Part shown: piece by piece, positions 9,392 through 18,382 of the stretch
Layout of the letters: every line of letters begins with the position of its first letter
Numbering within the stretch: the first letter of the stretch is position 1
DNA from: Bacteroidetes bacterium QS_3_64_15
GTDB lineage: Bacteria > Bacteroidota > Rhodothermia > Rhodothermales > Salinibacteraceae
Assembly (NCBI GenBank): GCA_003022565.1
Contig: PXTN01000020.1
Location: forward strand, 1-36,706
Length of the DNA: 36,706 nt
Direction of reading: 5' to 3'
The notes under the pieces: generated by a model
The model's input: the letters and a program-made list of their open reading frames with translations, nothing else
What the model was told of the DNA's origin: nothing
Database searches by the model: none
Position numbers and translations under genes: made by a program

Positions 9392-12132
9392 CTACCCCGA
9401 GAGCGACTTCACGGCTTTCACCATCTCTCGCCCATCGCCCTGCACGAGGTCGAACCCCAGCTTCTCGCAGACGCGCTGCATGGCGTGGTTTTGCTGCAGG
9501 ATGTCGGCCGTGATGCGGCCGAGGCCCTCCGTCTCGCCCACCTCCACGAGACGGCGTAGCAGCTCGGTGCCGATGCCCTCGCCCTGGTACTCGTCAATCA
9601 CAAGCATGGCGAACTCGGCCTCGTTGCGCCCGGGCTGCTGGGTAAGACGCCCCACCGCGATGATCTGATCCTCCCCCTCCTCCGACGGTCGCTCGGCCAC
9701 GAGGGCCATCTCGCGGTCGTAGTCGATGAAGCAGATGCGGGCGAGTCGATTGTGGGCCACGCGCTGCTCCAGCTTCATGAGGTTGGCATAGCGCAGGTAG
9801 ACGCTCCGCTCGGAGAGGCGCTCGTGGAAGGTGACCAGCTTTGGCTCGTCCTCGGGCCGGATGGGACGGATCGTGATCTCCTCGCCGTCCCCCATCGGGT
9901 GGGTGCCGATATACTGCCGCGGATAGGGGCGAATGGCGGGGGTGGGCAGGTCCTCCTCATCCGTGGTGTACGAATGGAGCACGACGCGCGCGTCCAGGGC
10001 GAGAAGCCCGTCATCACCGGGCCGGGCCAAGAGCGGGTTCACGTCGATCTCCTTCACGCGCGGTTGCTCCACGACCAGCTGACTGAAGCGCACCAGCAGC
10101 GTTTCGAGCGCGTCGAAGTCCACCGGCTCGCGACCCCGCACGCCCTGGAGCGCCTCGTAGATCTTGGTCTGCTCCATCATGCGGCGGGCCAGGGTGCGGT
10201 TGAGCGGCGGCAGGCCGAGGGCGCGGTCCTGGTAGACCTCCACCAGTTGCCCGCCGGAGCCGAAGAGCAGGACCGGCCCGAACTGTTCATCCATGCTGGA
10301 GCCGATGATGAGCTCATACCCGTCGCTGCGATCGATCATGGGCTGGACGGTCACCCCATCGAAGCCCTCGCCCCCGATGTTCTCATCGATCGTCCGGAAG
10401 GCCTCTTCCACCGCCGCGTCCGACGTCAGGCCGAGCTGCACGCCCCCCACGTCGGACTTGTGCGTGATGGAGGTTGAGTGGAGCTTCACGGCTACCGGAT
10501 GGCCGATGTCGCAAGCAGCGGCCACCGCCTCCTGCGGGGTCTCCGCAACGCGGGTCTCGACGGTCGGAATGCCGTAGGCCGACAACAGCGCCTTCGAGGC
10601 GTGCTCCGTCATCAGCAGGCGGCCGCTCTCGTGGGTCTTCTGCACGATCGTGGCCGCCGCCTCGCGGTCGGGAATGCCTTCCTCGTCCTCCGGCAGGCTG
10701 GGCGTCTCGTAGAGGGCACGCAGGTTGTAGCTGTAGCGCCACATGTGGTTGAACACGCGCGCCGCGGTGTCCGGATACGCGAAGGTGGGCAGTCCCGCCT
10801 CGTTCAGGATCTTTTCGCCGGAGGCCACAGCGTCGCCCCCCATCCAGCTGGCCAGGATCGGCTTGTCGTTGTCGCGGGCGTAGGGACGCAGGTGCTCGGC
10901 CGTCTTGGTGGACTCGGTCATGGCCTGCGGCGTGAGCACCACCAGCAGACCGTCGCTGTTCTCATCCCGCGCCGCTACCTCCAGCGACCGCGCGTAGCGC
11001 CTCGGGTCGGCATCACCCAGGATGTCGACGGGGTTGCCATGGCTCCACGCCCCCGGCAGGATCTCGTCGAACTCTTCCATCGCCTCCTCCGAAATCGGGG
11101 TGAGCTGGCCGCCGCCCCCAATGAGGGCGTCGGTGGCCAGCACGTAAGGATGGTCAGATTGCGGCCCTCGGGCCGGGGCTGCTTGCTCAGCACCTCGGCC
11201 ATGTAGAAGAGGTCGTTGATGTCGTCCACCCGCAGCACGCCGCTGCGGCGGAAGGCGGCGTTCAGCACCGCGTCGCTGCCGGTGAGGGTGCCGGTGTGGG
11301 AGGCTGCGGCCTCGGCGGCGGCCTGGGTGCGCCCAGCCTTGATCACAATGATGGGCTTGCTCTGCGCCACGTCCCGCGCTGCCGACAGAAACGAGCGGGC
11401 GTTCCCGATCGACTCCATGTAGAGCACGATGCTCTCGGTCTTCGGGTCGTCGCCGAGGTACTCGATCATGTCACCCCAGTCCACGTCGAGCATCGAGCCG
11501 ATCGACACGAACGCGCTGAAGCCCACGTTCTCGCGGAAACTCCAGTCGAGAATGGAGGTGAGGAGCGCCCCGCTCTGGCTGATGAACGCCACGTCGCCCT
11601 CGTTAGCCATCGATCCGGCGAAGGTGGCGTTCAGCCCGTTCGGCGGCCGCATGATGCCGAGGCAGTTGGGGCCGACAATGCGGATGTCGTACTCGCGGGC
11701 ACTCTCTTTGATGTCGCGCTCAAGCTCGGCGCCCTCCTCCCCCACCTCCCGGAAGCCGGCCGACACGATGATGAGGCCCCCCACCCCGGCCTCGCCGCAC
11801 TCCTCCACGATGCCGGGCACGGTGGGCGCGGGCGTGGCGATGACCGCCAGGTCCACGTCTGTTTCCACGTCTCCGATGCCGCCGTAGGCCTCGATGCCCA
11901 GCACGCTGTCCCGCGTCGGATTGACCGGAAAGATGGTGCCGCCGAAAGGGTTGCTGACGAGATTCCACAGCAGCGTGCGCCCCACGCTGCCCGGCTCCTC
12001 ACTCGCCCCGATGACCGCTACACTGCCGGGATTGAAGACGGCGTCGAGGGGCTGGCGCCGGGACGCCACGAGGTCGTAGGACGGGTCGCTCGTCGGGGTC
12101 GTGTCGGACGGTGCGTCGGACGGATCAGCCAT
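9392..12132 (-). pseudogene. NDP-forming acyl-CoA synthetase fused to GNAT acetyltransferase, frameshifted
   Basis: The gene is split between two frames meeting at about 11143/11144. The first part (from ATG 12132) has a CoA-binding domain ('[20 protein letters not shown]'), a succinyl-CoA-ligase-like domain and the catalytic-type 'SHTGTLTG' (His at residue ~279), running to 'NLTILT'. The second part continues with '[16 protein letters not shown]', then an ATP-grasp domain ('HPVAVKLHSTSITHKSDVGG') and a C-terminal GNAT domain with the 'YQGEGIGTELLRRL' acetyl-CoA loop. Family members carry NAGGPG between the two halves. It is absent here, and restoring 19 nt would give one frame of 919 residues. 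Domain order resembles Pat/YfiQ-type protein acetyltransferases. No other lesion is visible, so the break is recent or a sequencing/assembly error. A GTG at 11143 could start a separate C-terminal protein. Confidence 0.85.
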
Positions 12133-12506
12133 GAGTGGGGAGGTGGTGGGTCGTGTGGGAAATGGAACCCGGCCTCTGTACAATAGAGGGAGCAGTGGTA
12201 TCGAACGTACAGGGACGGCTCAGGCGTTTCAGCTCCGAGGAACTCCCCACGTCGGGTCCGCCCAAACTCCGCATCTGTGACGCACGGGTCACCGAGCCGC
12301 CCGCGAGGACGCTCGTGAGAAGGGGTCGCGACGGCGGGGAACCGTCGTTTCAGAGCAAAAAACGAACGTGGGGTGAGTGCGGGATGCATTCCCTCAATTC
12401 GAGTTTGGCATATGATTTGTGTCACCACGCCTCCCCACATCAGTTTGGCCATTACATCCTCGAGAAACCGAGGGCTCATTCTTCGCCCACAGGCACGCCC
12501 TTCGCC
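12133..12506. other. Intergenic region between divergent genes
   Basis: These 374 bases separate the acyl-CoA synthetase start (minus) from a small plus-strand gene. They must hold both promoters. A short AT-richer stretch 'GGCATATGATTTGTG' at about 12406-12420 could be part of a promoter for the small gene. I see no reliable coding signal, repeat array or RNA gene. The open plus-strand frame from 12135 has no protein-like features before 12507. Confidence 0.4.
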
Positions 12507-12719
12507 ATGCACGACATAACCCTTTCTCCTCCCAAAGAGGTTCGCCGGCGTCGTCCATACCGAAGCCTCTACGCGGCCATGCTCTTTCAGAGCTTCGAAG
12601 ATGCGCTCGGTGAGGCACTGCCTGCTGACGCCCCGACCGACCGCGACGCGGCCGAGACCATCCCCCGGAACTATCCCCCCGCTCCCGCTGATCAACCCGC
12701 GCTCGTCCCGCAGGCGTAA
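12507..12719 (+). CDS. Small hypothetical protein (70 residues)
   Basis: From the ATG at 12507 the product is 70 residues. It has a basic segment (KEVRRRRPYRSLYAAMLFQS) that could be an amphipathic helix, then an acidic, Pro-rich tail. The frame is open upstream to 12135, but the sequence before 12507 does not look coding. Codon usage after 12507 (GC-rich third positions, acidic tail) is like the neighbours. No family is recognised. It is bordered on the left by a divergent gene and on the right by a convergent one. Confidence 0.45.
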   Translation: MHDITLSPPKEVRRRRPYRSLYAAMLFQSFEDALGEALPADAPTDRDAAETIPRNYPPAPADQPALVPQA

Positions 12720-12777
12720 AACCGGGGCCGTTCGCCCCCTATTGGAGCGACCGTCGCACTGATGTCGCGGTATGGGC

Positions 12778-13168
12778 TCAGTACGGCGGCTCGGCAGGGC
12801 CGGTGTACCCGCACATGCCCGTGCGCGGAGAGTTGAGGAGGGGCATGGGCGCCCCGTACGCATCGTGCGGATGGTCATCCACGTGCTCGTCGCAGAGTGT
12901 GCCTGACGCGTCCTCGTCGTACACGCCAGTCCACCTCTCGTTCGAACGCACAACCAATCTCTGAGGCCCGCCGTGACGCCTCCTGCTCACCGTAGGCAGC
13001 GTCGTCCAGGACGGCGGCGAGCACAATCCATTCGTCGTCCCCGGCGGGCTCGTACGGATTGTCCGGCAGGACGTAGAGGACCCGCAGCGTTTCCCCGAAG
13101 TGATCGCGCAGCCGCTCCGCGATCATGTCGAGGGCGCGGGATCGGGTCAGCGGATCGGTTTGGAGCAC
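12778..13168 (-). pseudogene. Small gene with a one-base frameshift, possibly nucleotidyltransferase-like
   Basis: From the GTG at 13168 one frame reads a convincing protein ('RALDMIAERLRDHFGETLRV', then a beta-strand-like 'EWIVLAAVL', then 'GCAFEREVDW'). It then turns into Arg-rich nonsense and stops at 12875. Shifting by one base near 12929 continues the acidic protein ('VYDEDASGTLCDEHVDDH' on to 'TGPAEPPY') to the TGA at 12778. The intact product would have about 130 residues. The layout (helix, strand, acidic loop, strand, helix, 'VDW') is loosely like small nucleotidyltransferases, but the GSxARG motif is missing, so that is only a guess. It lies 84 nt downstream of the HerA-like gene on the same strand. 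Confidence 0.5.
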
Positions 13169-13252
13169 GACGAGCGGAAGACAATAGAACGAGGGGTACA
13201 GTAGGTTAACGTTCTTCCATCGAGCTACGTTCGCGATGGATGCCGGAGAGAT

Positions 13253-14938
13253 TCAGTAAAACAGATCCTCCATCTCCTCGTCCGGATCAGTGGCTCCGTC
13301 GGCGCTCCTCGCGGCGGGATGGTTGCGGAGGGCGTCGTAAAACTCCTGGTCGTAGGTCCGCGTCTTCACCACGATGGGCATCGGCACGGCGTGGCCCAGC
13401 AGGAGCGCCTGCTGTTTCGCGTCGAGGGAGGCCAGAATTTCGCGGAGGGACGACGCGTCGCTCGTGCCCACGAGGGCGGCCCCAATGTCTTTGTCGTCGC
13501 TCAGCTTGGCCACCATCTTGGTCCCAATCTGGCTGAGCACCTCCTCGTCGATGGCGCTCGGGCGCTGGTCCACCACCAGGAGGCTCACGAAGAACTTGCG
13601 CATCTCGCGCGCAATCTTGCCGAACGGCGTCTCGTTGGCGATGTCGGGCGAGAGGAATTTGTGCGCCTCTTCGATCGTGATCATGAGAGGCTGGGGCTTG
13701 TCGGCCTCGTTCTGGGTCTGCCGGTAGCGGTTCGTCTTCTCCTCGTAGGCCCGCCGGATGCGGCGCGTGAGGGCGTTGGCCACCAGCAGGTACACCCGCA
13801 GGTCGTCGTACTGGCCGAACTCGAGGACGACGGACTTGCCCGAATCCAGATTTTCGAGGAGGGCGTCAAGCACGTCGTAGTCGTCGGGCGACGGCTGGGT
13901 GGTGAAGAAGTCGTACTCCTGGAACGGGGCCAGCTTGCGGCGCAGCGCCTCGATCGAGTTCTTGTGCGCGCCGGTCTCGTCGGCGAGACGCTCGAAGTCG
14001 TCGCCGCTCTGGGCCTCCAAGAGCGTCGTGAGCCAGCGGTCGCCGTACTGGTTCTTGAGGAGGTAGCTGCTCTCGGCGGCGGTGGCGTTGAGGTTGAGCG
14101 TGTCGCGGAGCGGCAGGATATCGGCCGGCTGAATCTGGTCGGCGTGCAGGTGCACGTCGTAGTCCGGGGTGTGGCCGCGCTCTCGGGTCGTCGAGGGGTC
14201 GAGCGAGAAGAGACTCACGCGGCTCGGAAAGAGGTCGCGCAGGCCCTTTACGAACTGCGCCTGCCCATCCTCCCCCTCCGCCTGACTCCCGTAGCCGTAC
14301 TCCGAGTGCATGTCGAAGACGAGGTTGACGGCCCGCTCGGTGCGGATCGTTCCCGCCAGCAGCAGGCGCGTGAGGAAGGTTTTCCCGGTCCCCGTCTTGC
14401 CGAAAATCGCGTTCGAGCGCTCGGTAAACTTCGAGAGGTCGAGGCACACCGGGCTCTCCTCCATCCCGATGGGGTGGCCCACGTGAAAATAGGTGCGCCC
14501 ATCGTCCCACGTCTCATCGCCAAAGACGCGGGCCACGTCGTCGGCCTCGGCCTGCGCCACCGGTGAGAAGTGGGCCGGAATCGTCTTCACGGATTTCGGC
14601 TCCTCCTCCGTCAGTTCCGGGTGATCCGTGTTCGGCATCATGAGCATCGGCTTCAGCTGCACGGTGACGTAGGTGCCGCTGCCCTGCATCACCTCGCGCA
14701 GCAGGTGGTCGGACGGGCCGGGCGGATTGAGGAGGATCTGCTCGTTGGCCGCCTCGATTTCCACGTCCGTGATCATGCAGAAGAAGTCGAACTGCTCCCC
14801 CTGAATCACCACAAAGGTGCCCGCCACCACGTCTTCGACCGACTCGCCCGGATCGAGCTTCATCTCGATGCCCTCGTTCAGCGAGCCGTGCGTGATGACG
14901 CCGAGGTGCTCAGACCGAAAGCTCGATTTCTCAAACAT
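13253..14938 (-). CDS. HerA-like hexameric ATPase (HAS-barrel, DUF87)
   Basis: This 561-residue protein is of the HerA/FtsK-type motor family, which pumps DNA through a hexameric ring. The first ~100 residues fit a HAS-barrel ('EDVVAGTFVVIQGEQFDFFC'). Walker A is 'GKTGTGKT' (180-187) and Walker B is in 'PLMITIEEAHKF' (418-429). A downstream 'VVDQRPSAIDEEVLSQIGTK' (456-475) carries the conserved Q/R sensor and arginine-finger region. HerA normally partners the nuclease NurA in end resection, or other nucleases in defence. Neither is seen adjacent here. Downstream on the same strand is the frameshifted small gene (12778-13168). Cellular role is therefore undetermined. Confidence 0.85.
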   Translation of the reverse strand: MFEKSSFRSEHLGVITHGSLNEGIEMKLDPGESVEDVVAGTFVVIQGEQFDFFCMITDVEIEAANEQILLNPPGPSDHLLREVMQGSGTYVTVQLKPMLMMPNTDHPELTEEEPKSVKTIPAHFSPVAQAEADDVARVFGDETWDDGRTYFHVGHPIGMEESPVCLDLSKFTERSNAIFGKTGTGKTFLTRLLLAGTIRTERAVNLVFDMHSEYGYGSQAEGEDGQAQFVKGLRDLFPSRVSLFSLDPSTTRERGHTPDYDVHLHADQIQPADILPLRDTLNLNATAAESSYLLKNQYGDRWLTTLLEAQSGDDFERLADETGAHKNSIEALRRKLAPFQEYDFFTTQPSPDDYDVLDALLENLDSGKSVVLEFGQYDDLRVYLLVANALTRRIRRAYEEKTNRYRQTQNEADKPQPLMITIEEAHKFLSPDIANETPFGKIAREMRKFFVSLLVVDQRPSAIDEEVLSQIGTKMVAKLSDDKDIGAALVGTSDASSLREILASLDAKQQALLLGHAVPMPIVVKTRTYDQEFYDALRNHPAARSADGATDPDEEMEDLFY

Positions 14939-15059
14939 GGACTACTTATTCTGTGGGGAAAGCGATCGCCGGACGGAAAGTCATGAGGGGGAAGCCACGG
15001 GTGCATGCCTCAAGAGGGTCCCTTTCCAACACTGAGCCGATTGTCGTATGGATGGCCCG

Positions 15060-15305
15060 TTACCGCCTGACGGCATCGTCCTCAGCAGAAGCGGACCCGT
15101 CGTGACGGGGGCGCTCGGTGGCCCGGCGCGTCAGAAAGAGGCCCAGCGCGACGAGCAGGATCTCGCCGATGAGACCGAAGAGGAAGCGGCGAGTCATGCT
15201 CTTGAGCACGCGGGGCAGCAGTCGGAGGGCGGCGTAAAAGCCGAGGATGCCGAGCAGGCCCTGGATCAGGCGCGTCAGCCAGTTTGGAACGTTTGCGCTG
15301 GACAT
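15060..15305 (-). CDS. Small membrane protein (81 residues)
   Basis: From the ATG at 15305 the product is 81 residues. It has two hydrophobic segments ('LIQGLLGILGFYAALRLL' and 'FLFGLIGEILLVALGLFL') joined by a basic loop, and a charged C-terminus. Upstream in-frame ATGs (15392) would put repeat sequence in the protein and are rejected. It lies about 100 nt downstream of rlmN, with an inverted repeat array between them, and upstream of the HerA-like gene. Function is unknown. Confidence 0.6.
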   Translation of the reverse strand: MSSANVPNWLTRLIQGLLGILGFYAALRLLPRVLKSMTRRFLFGLIGEILLVALGLFLTRRATERPRHDGSASAEDDAVRR

Positions 15306-15339
15306 TGAGGTCTGGGAAATGAAAGAAAGGAGTAGGTGC

Positions 15340-15408
15340 GTGAGTACGGGCGTATGGGCGTGTGGGCGTCTTTTTCTCCCACACTCACACACGCCCAGAC
15401 GCCCATAC
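15340..15408. repeat. Octamer arrays forming an 18-bp inverted repeat after rlmN
   Basis: Arms at 15352-15369 and 15391-15408 are 18 bp long with one mismatch. They are separated by 21 bases rich in C and T on the plus strand. Each arm is itself made of 8-base units of the type ACGCCCAN. On the rlmN strand the hairpin starts directly at the stop codon, so it may protect the 3' end or terminate transcription, although no U-tract follows. Confidence 0.75.
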
Positions 15409-16505
15409 TACTCATTGGCGAGTTGTCCACACGCCGCGTCGATGTCCTGCCCCCGGCTCCGACGCACGGTCACCGTCACGCCCTCCTGCACCAGCACCTG
15501 CACGAAGCGGTCGAGCTGCTCTTCGGAGGTGCGCTCAAAGTGGAGGCCCTCCACCGGATTGTACATCAGCAGGTTCACCTTGCTCGGCGCCCACCGCGTG
15601 ATTTCCGCGAGATTGCGAGCATCTGCTTTGCTGTCGTTGACGCCCTTGAAGAGGCAGTACTCGTAGGTAATCTGCCGACCGGTCTCCTGCGAGTAGTACT
15701 GGAGCGCCTCCTTCAGCGCCGGGAGGCTCGTCTTCTCGGCCTCATTCACCGGCATGATGCTGCTCCGCGTCTCATTGTCCGGCGCGTGGAGCGAGACGGC
15801 CAAGTTGGCCCGCAGCCGGTCGTCAGCGAGATCCTTGATGCGACGCGCGAGGCCCACGGTGGAGACAGTAATCTTCTGCGCCGAGAGATTCAGGCTGTCC
15901 TCGTCGGTGAGGATGTCGATGCTGTCGAGCACGGCGTCGTAGTTGAGGAGCGGCTCACCCATGCCCATGAACACAACGTTCGTGACGGACCGTCCGAAGC
16001 GCTCGTGGGCCACCTCGTTCATGTGCCATACCTGGTCGAAAATGGCCCCCGGCGTCAGGTTTTCGCGGAAGCCCATGAGACCGGTGGCGCAGAACTCGCA
16101 CCCCATGGCACACCCCACCTCGCTCGACACACAGACCGTGAGGCGACGGGCCTCCCCCCGCTCGTCGATGGCGGGAATCAGCACGGTCTCCGCCTCGCGC
16201 CCCGACGGCAGCTTGAAGAGCGCTTTCACGGTCTGATCCGTGGCCTGCTGCTGGTCGACAATCTCGATGCCTTCCACCGTCGCGTCCCGCTGCAGGCCGC
16301 GGCGCATCCGCTTCGGCAGGCTCGACATCCGGTCGAAGTCGGACATCCCCTTCCCGTAGATCCAGTTGAAGAGCTGATCGCCGCGGTAGCGGGGCACGCC
16401 GTGCTCGGCCACGAAGTCCCGCAGGGCCGCGCGGTCCATCGTTTTGAGGTCCACGCGGTCCTCTGCGGTGCCGACCGTATGGGAGGCAGTCTTAACGTCA
16501 GGCAT
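15408..16505 (-). CDS. rlmN: 23S rRNA (adenine-2503-C2)/tRNA methyltransferase RlmN, radical SAM
   Basis: RlmN methylates C2 of A2503 in 23S rRNA, and of A37 in some tRNAs, by radical SAM chemistry with a methyl-cysteine intermediate. The radical SAM motif is 'CAMGCEFC' (CxxxCxxC, residues 132-139). 'NVVFMGMGEPLLNYD' is the family's SAM-binding GMGE motif, and the C-terminal catalytic Cys is in 'DIDAACGQL' (C359). Length is 365 residues from the ATG at 16505. An in-frame ATG at 16532 adds nine residues and is possible. The stop codon overlaps the edge of the inverted repeat at 15340-15408. Confidence 0.96.
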   Translation of the reverse strand: MPDVKTASHTVGTAEDRVDLKTMDRAALRDFVAEHGVPRYRGDQLFNWIYGKGMSDFDRMSSLPKRMRRGLQRDATVEGIEIVDQQQATDQTVKALFKLPSGREAETVLIPAIDERGEARRLTVCVSSEVGCAMGCEFCATGLMGFRENLTPGAIFDQVWHMNEVAHERFGRSVTNVVFMGMGEPLLNYDAVLDSIDILTDEDSLNLSAQKITVSTVGLARRIKDLADDRLRANLAVSLHAPDNETRSSIMPVNEAEKTSLPALKEALQYYSQETGRQITYEYCLFKGVNDSKADARNLAEITRWAPSKVNLLMYNPVEGLHFERTSEEQLDRFVQVLVQEGVTVTVRRSRGQDIDAACGQLANE

Positions 16506-16609
16506 ATCAGGGGGGGTGAACGCCGCACACAAGCCGGACGTTTCGGCAACGCTCGATTGAAAAGTTGGGGGGCGTTTGAGTCTGTGAACTGGAATCCTCG
16601 GACTGTGCT

Positions 16610-16629
16610 GTCCCGACAGCCGCCGGGAC
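16610..16629. repeat. Dispersed palindrome, copy 3
   Basis: GTCCCGACAGCCGCCGGGAC is an 8-bp inverted repeat with one mismatch around a 4-base centre, in the gap between rlmN and hisD. It matches the consensus TCCCGACNGCNGTCGGGA at 17 of 18 specified or free positions. Confidence 0.6.
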
Positions 16630-16668
16630 GGCCGACCGCAAACCGCCGTGTCTCGGCACTCATTGGCG

Positions 16669-16696
16669 GTCCGCCGTCCGTCGTCTGCGGTCGTCG
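16669..16696 (+). repeat. Degenerate heptamer array (GTCNGNN)
   Basis: Four consecutive 7-base units start with GTC (GTCCGCC, GTCCGTC, GTCTGCG, GTCGTCG). An inverted partial match, 'CGACCGCAAAC', lies at about 16634-16644. This is one of two short arrays in the rlmN-hisD gap. Confidence 0.5.
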
Positions 16697-16734
16697 CATT
16701 TTATGGCATCTCGAAACTCACAGAATCGACATGC

Positions 16735-16766
16735 AACCCAGCGTTTCAACGTTCCAACGTATCTCC
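16735..16766 (+). repeat. Degenerate octamer array upstream of hisD
   Basis: Units AACCCAGC, GTTTCAAC, GTTCCAAC and GTATCTCC follow each other with an 8-base period, 69 nt before the hisD start. The middle two units differ at one base. A similar TTCAACC-type array lies at 27796-27819. Confidence 0.5.
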
Positions 16767-16834
16767 GAGAACACTCCCCTCATTCAAAAATAGACCTATT
16801 CGCTTACTTCGAACGCCACACACGTCCGACATCG

Positions 16835-18124
16835 ATGATCCCACTCATTACGCCCGACGACACCGCCCGCCTCGACGCCATTATGAGCCGCGGCGGCACC
16901 TTTAGCGACGAGGTCGACGCCACGGTGGACGACATTCTCGAACAGGTACAGTCGCAGGGGGACGCGGCGCTGCTTGCCCTTACGGAACAGTTTGACGGCG
17001 TGCGGCCGGATCCGGTAAAGGTGCCCGCGTCGGTGCTCGACGGCGCGGCCGACGTCCTCAACGACAATCTCCGGGACGCGATTGAAGACGCCGCCGACAA
17101 CATTCGCCGCTTCCACGAGAAGCAGGTGCGTGAGTCGTGGTTCACCGACGACGGGGACGGCGTGATTTTGGGACAGCGCGTGGTGCCGATGGAGCGGGCC
17201 GGGCTCTACGTGCCGGGCGGCACGGCCGTCTACCCGTCGAGCCTGTTGATGAACGCGATCCCCGCGCAGGTGGCGGGCGTCGACGAGATCCACCTCGTCT
17301 CCCCGCCCCGGGACCACGGGCGGCCCCACCCGCTCGTGCTCGCCACCGCCGCGGTCCTCGACCTGGAGCACGTCTACGCCGTCGGCGGCGCGCAGGCGGT
17401 GGGGGCCCTCGCCTACGGGACCGACACCGTGCCCGCCGTCGACACGATCGTGGGACCGGGGAACGCGTATGTGGCCGCCGCGAAGAAGAAGGTGTTTGGG
17501 CGCGTGGGCATCGACTCGGTGGCTGGCCCCAGCGAGATCGGCGTCCTGGCCGACGCCACCGCCGACCCGGAGTTCGTGGCCGCCGACCTCCTTTCGCAGG
17601 CCGAGCACGACGAGCGCGCCTCCGCGATCCTCATCACGCCGCACCGTCCGCTGGCCGAGGCGGTGCAGCAGCACGTCGAGGACATGGTGCCGGAGCTCCC
17701 GCGGACCGACGTCATCGAGCAGGCGCTGACCGACTACGGCGCCTGCATCGTCACCGACACGATGGACGCGGCGGTCGACCTGATGAACGAGCTCGCGGTG
17801 GAGCACCTGGAGCTCCACGTCAACGATCCGTGGCAGACCATGACGCGCATCCGCCACGCCGGGGCCCTGTTCCTGGGCGAGTACTCGTCGGAGCCGGTGG
17901 GCGACTACTTCGCGGGTCCCAACCACGTCCTCCCCACCGGCGGCACGGCCCGGCACGCTTCCGCCCTTGGGGTCGACGACTTCGTGCGCACCCAGTCCGT
18001 CCTCTCCTACACGAAGGAGCGGCTGGAGGACACCGGCCCGCAAATCACGACGCTCGCCGAGGCCGAGGAGCTCCAGGCCCACGCCGAGGCCATCCGCGTC
18101 CGCCTGAACCGGGGGAAGGACTGA
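16835..18124 (+). CDS. hisD: Histidinol dehydrogenase HisD
   Basis: HisD performs the last two steps of histidine synthesis, oxidising L-histidinol to histidine with NAD+ and Zn2+. The product has 429 residues from the ATG at 16835, the usual length. An upstream in-frame ATG at 16703 would add repeat-derived sequence. Signatures are 'GLYVPGGTAVYPSSLLMNAI' (123-142), 'VGPGNAYVAAAKKKVFGRVG' (206-225) and 'DLLSQAEHDE', with the Zn-ligand Gln and His at about 255 and 258. The closing segment is 'GPNHVLPTGGTARH'. hisC follows on the same strand after 318 bp, and no other his genes are in the window. Confidence 0.97.
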   Translation: MIPLITPDDTARLDAIMSRGGTFSDEVDATVDDILEQVQSQGDAALLALTEQFDGVRPDPVKVPASVLDGAADVLNDNLRDAIEDAADNIRRFHEKQVRESWFTDDGDGVILGQRVVPMERAGLYVPGGTAVYPSSLLMNAIPAQVAGVDEIHLVSPPRDHGRPHPLVLATAAVLDLEHVYAVGGAQAVGALAYGTDTVPAVDTIVGPGNAYVAAAKKKVFGRVGIDSVAGPSEIGVLADATADPEFVAADLLSQAEHDERASAILITPHRPLAEAVQQHVEDMVPELPRTDVIEQALTDYGACIVTDTMDAAVDLMNELAVEHLELHVNDPWQTMTRIRHAGALFLGEYSSEPVGDYFAGPNHVLPTGGTARHASALGVDDFVRTQSVLSYTKERLEDTGPQITTLAEAEELQAHAEAIRVRLNRGKD

Positions 18125-18200
18125 CCGAATGGCCGATTCCGCTTCCCGACGTGTCTCCTCCGCGACAACCCCGGATCCCATCAGCAACGGAAGAGAAGCC

Positions 18201-18249
18201 CTCACGACTCGCCCCTCGTGACTCACGCCTCGTGGCTCATACCTCGTGA
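18201..18249 (+). repeat. Heptamer array of CTCNNNN units after hisD
   Basis: Seven consecutive 7-base units all begin with CTC (for example CTCACGA, CTCGTGA, CTCATAC). They lie 76 nt after the hisD stop. The unit CTCGTGA occurs twice and is one base from CTCATGA, the unit of the array at 36638-36703. Confidence 0.75.
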
Positions 18250-18382
18250 TTGTGATGATAGAAACGAGACAGCTTGCACACTCCGGATGGCCCGGAACTG
18301 GGATCGACCAGCAGTCTCCCCAACCCCGCCTGGTTCGAAAAAGCCGTGACGGCGGAGACATTGTGCGGTTGGAATGATACCT

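Noticed and set aside
12018..12953. 311-codon minus-strand frame upstream of the acyl-CoA synthetase
   Set aside because: It overlaps the synthetase start in another frame, its composition is Arg/Thr-rich, and it has no domain-like sequence.
13319..14566. 415-codon plus-strand frame opposite the HerA-like gene
   Set aside because: The opposite strand has Walker A and B motifs. This frame is only a GC-driven mirror.
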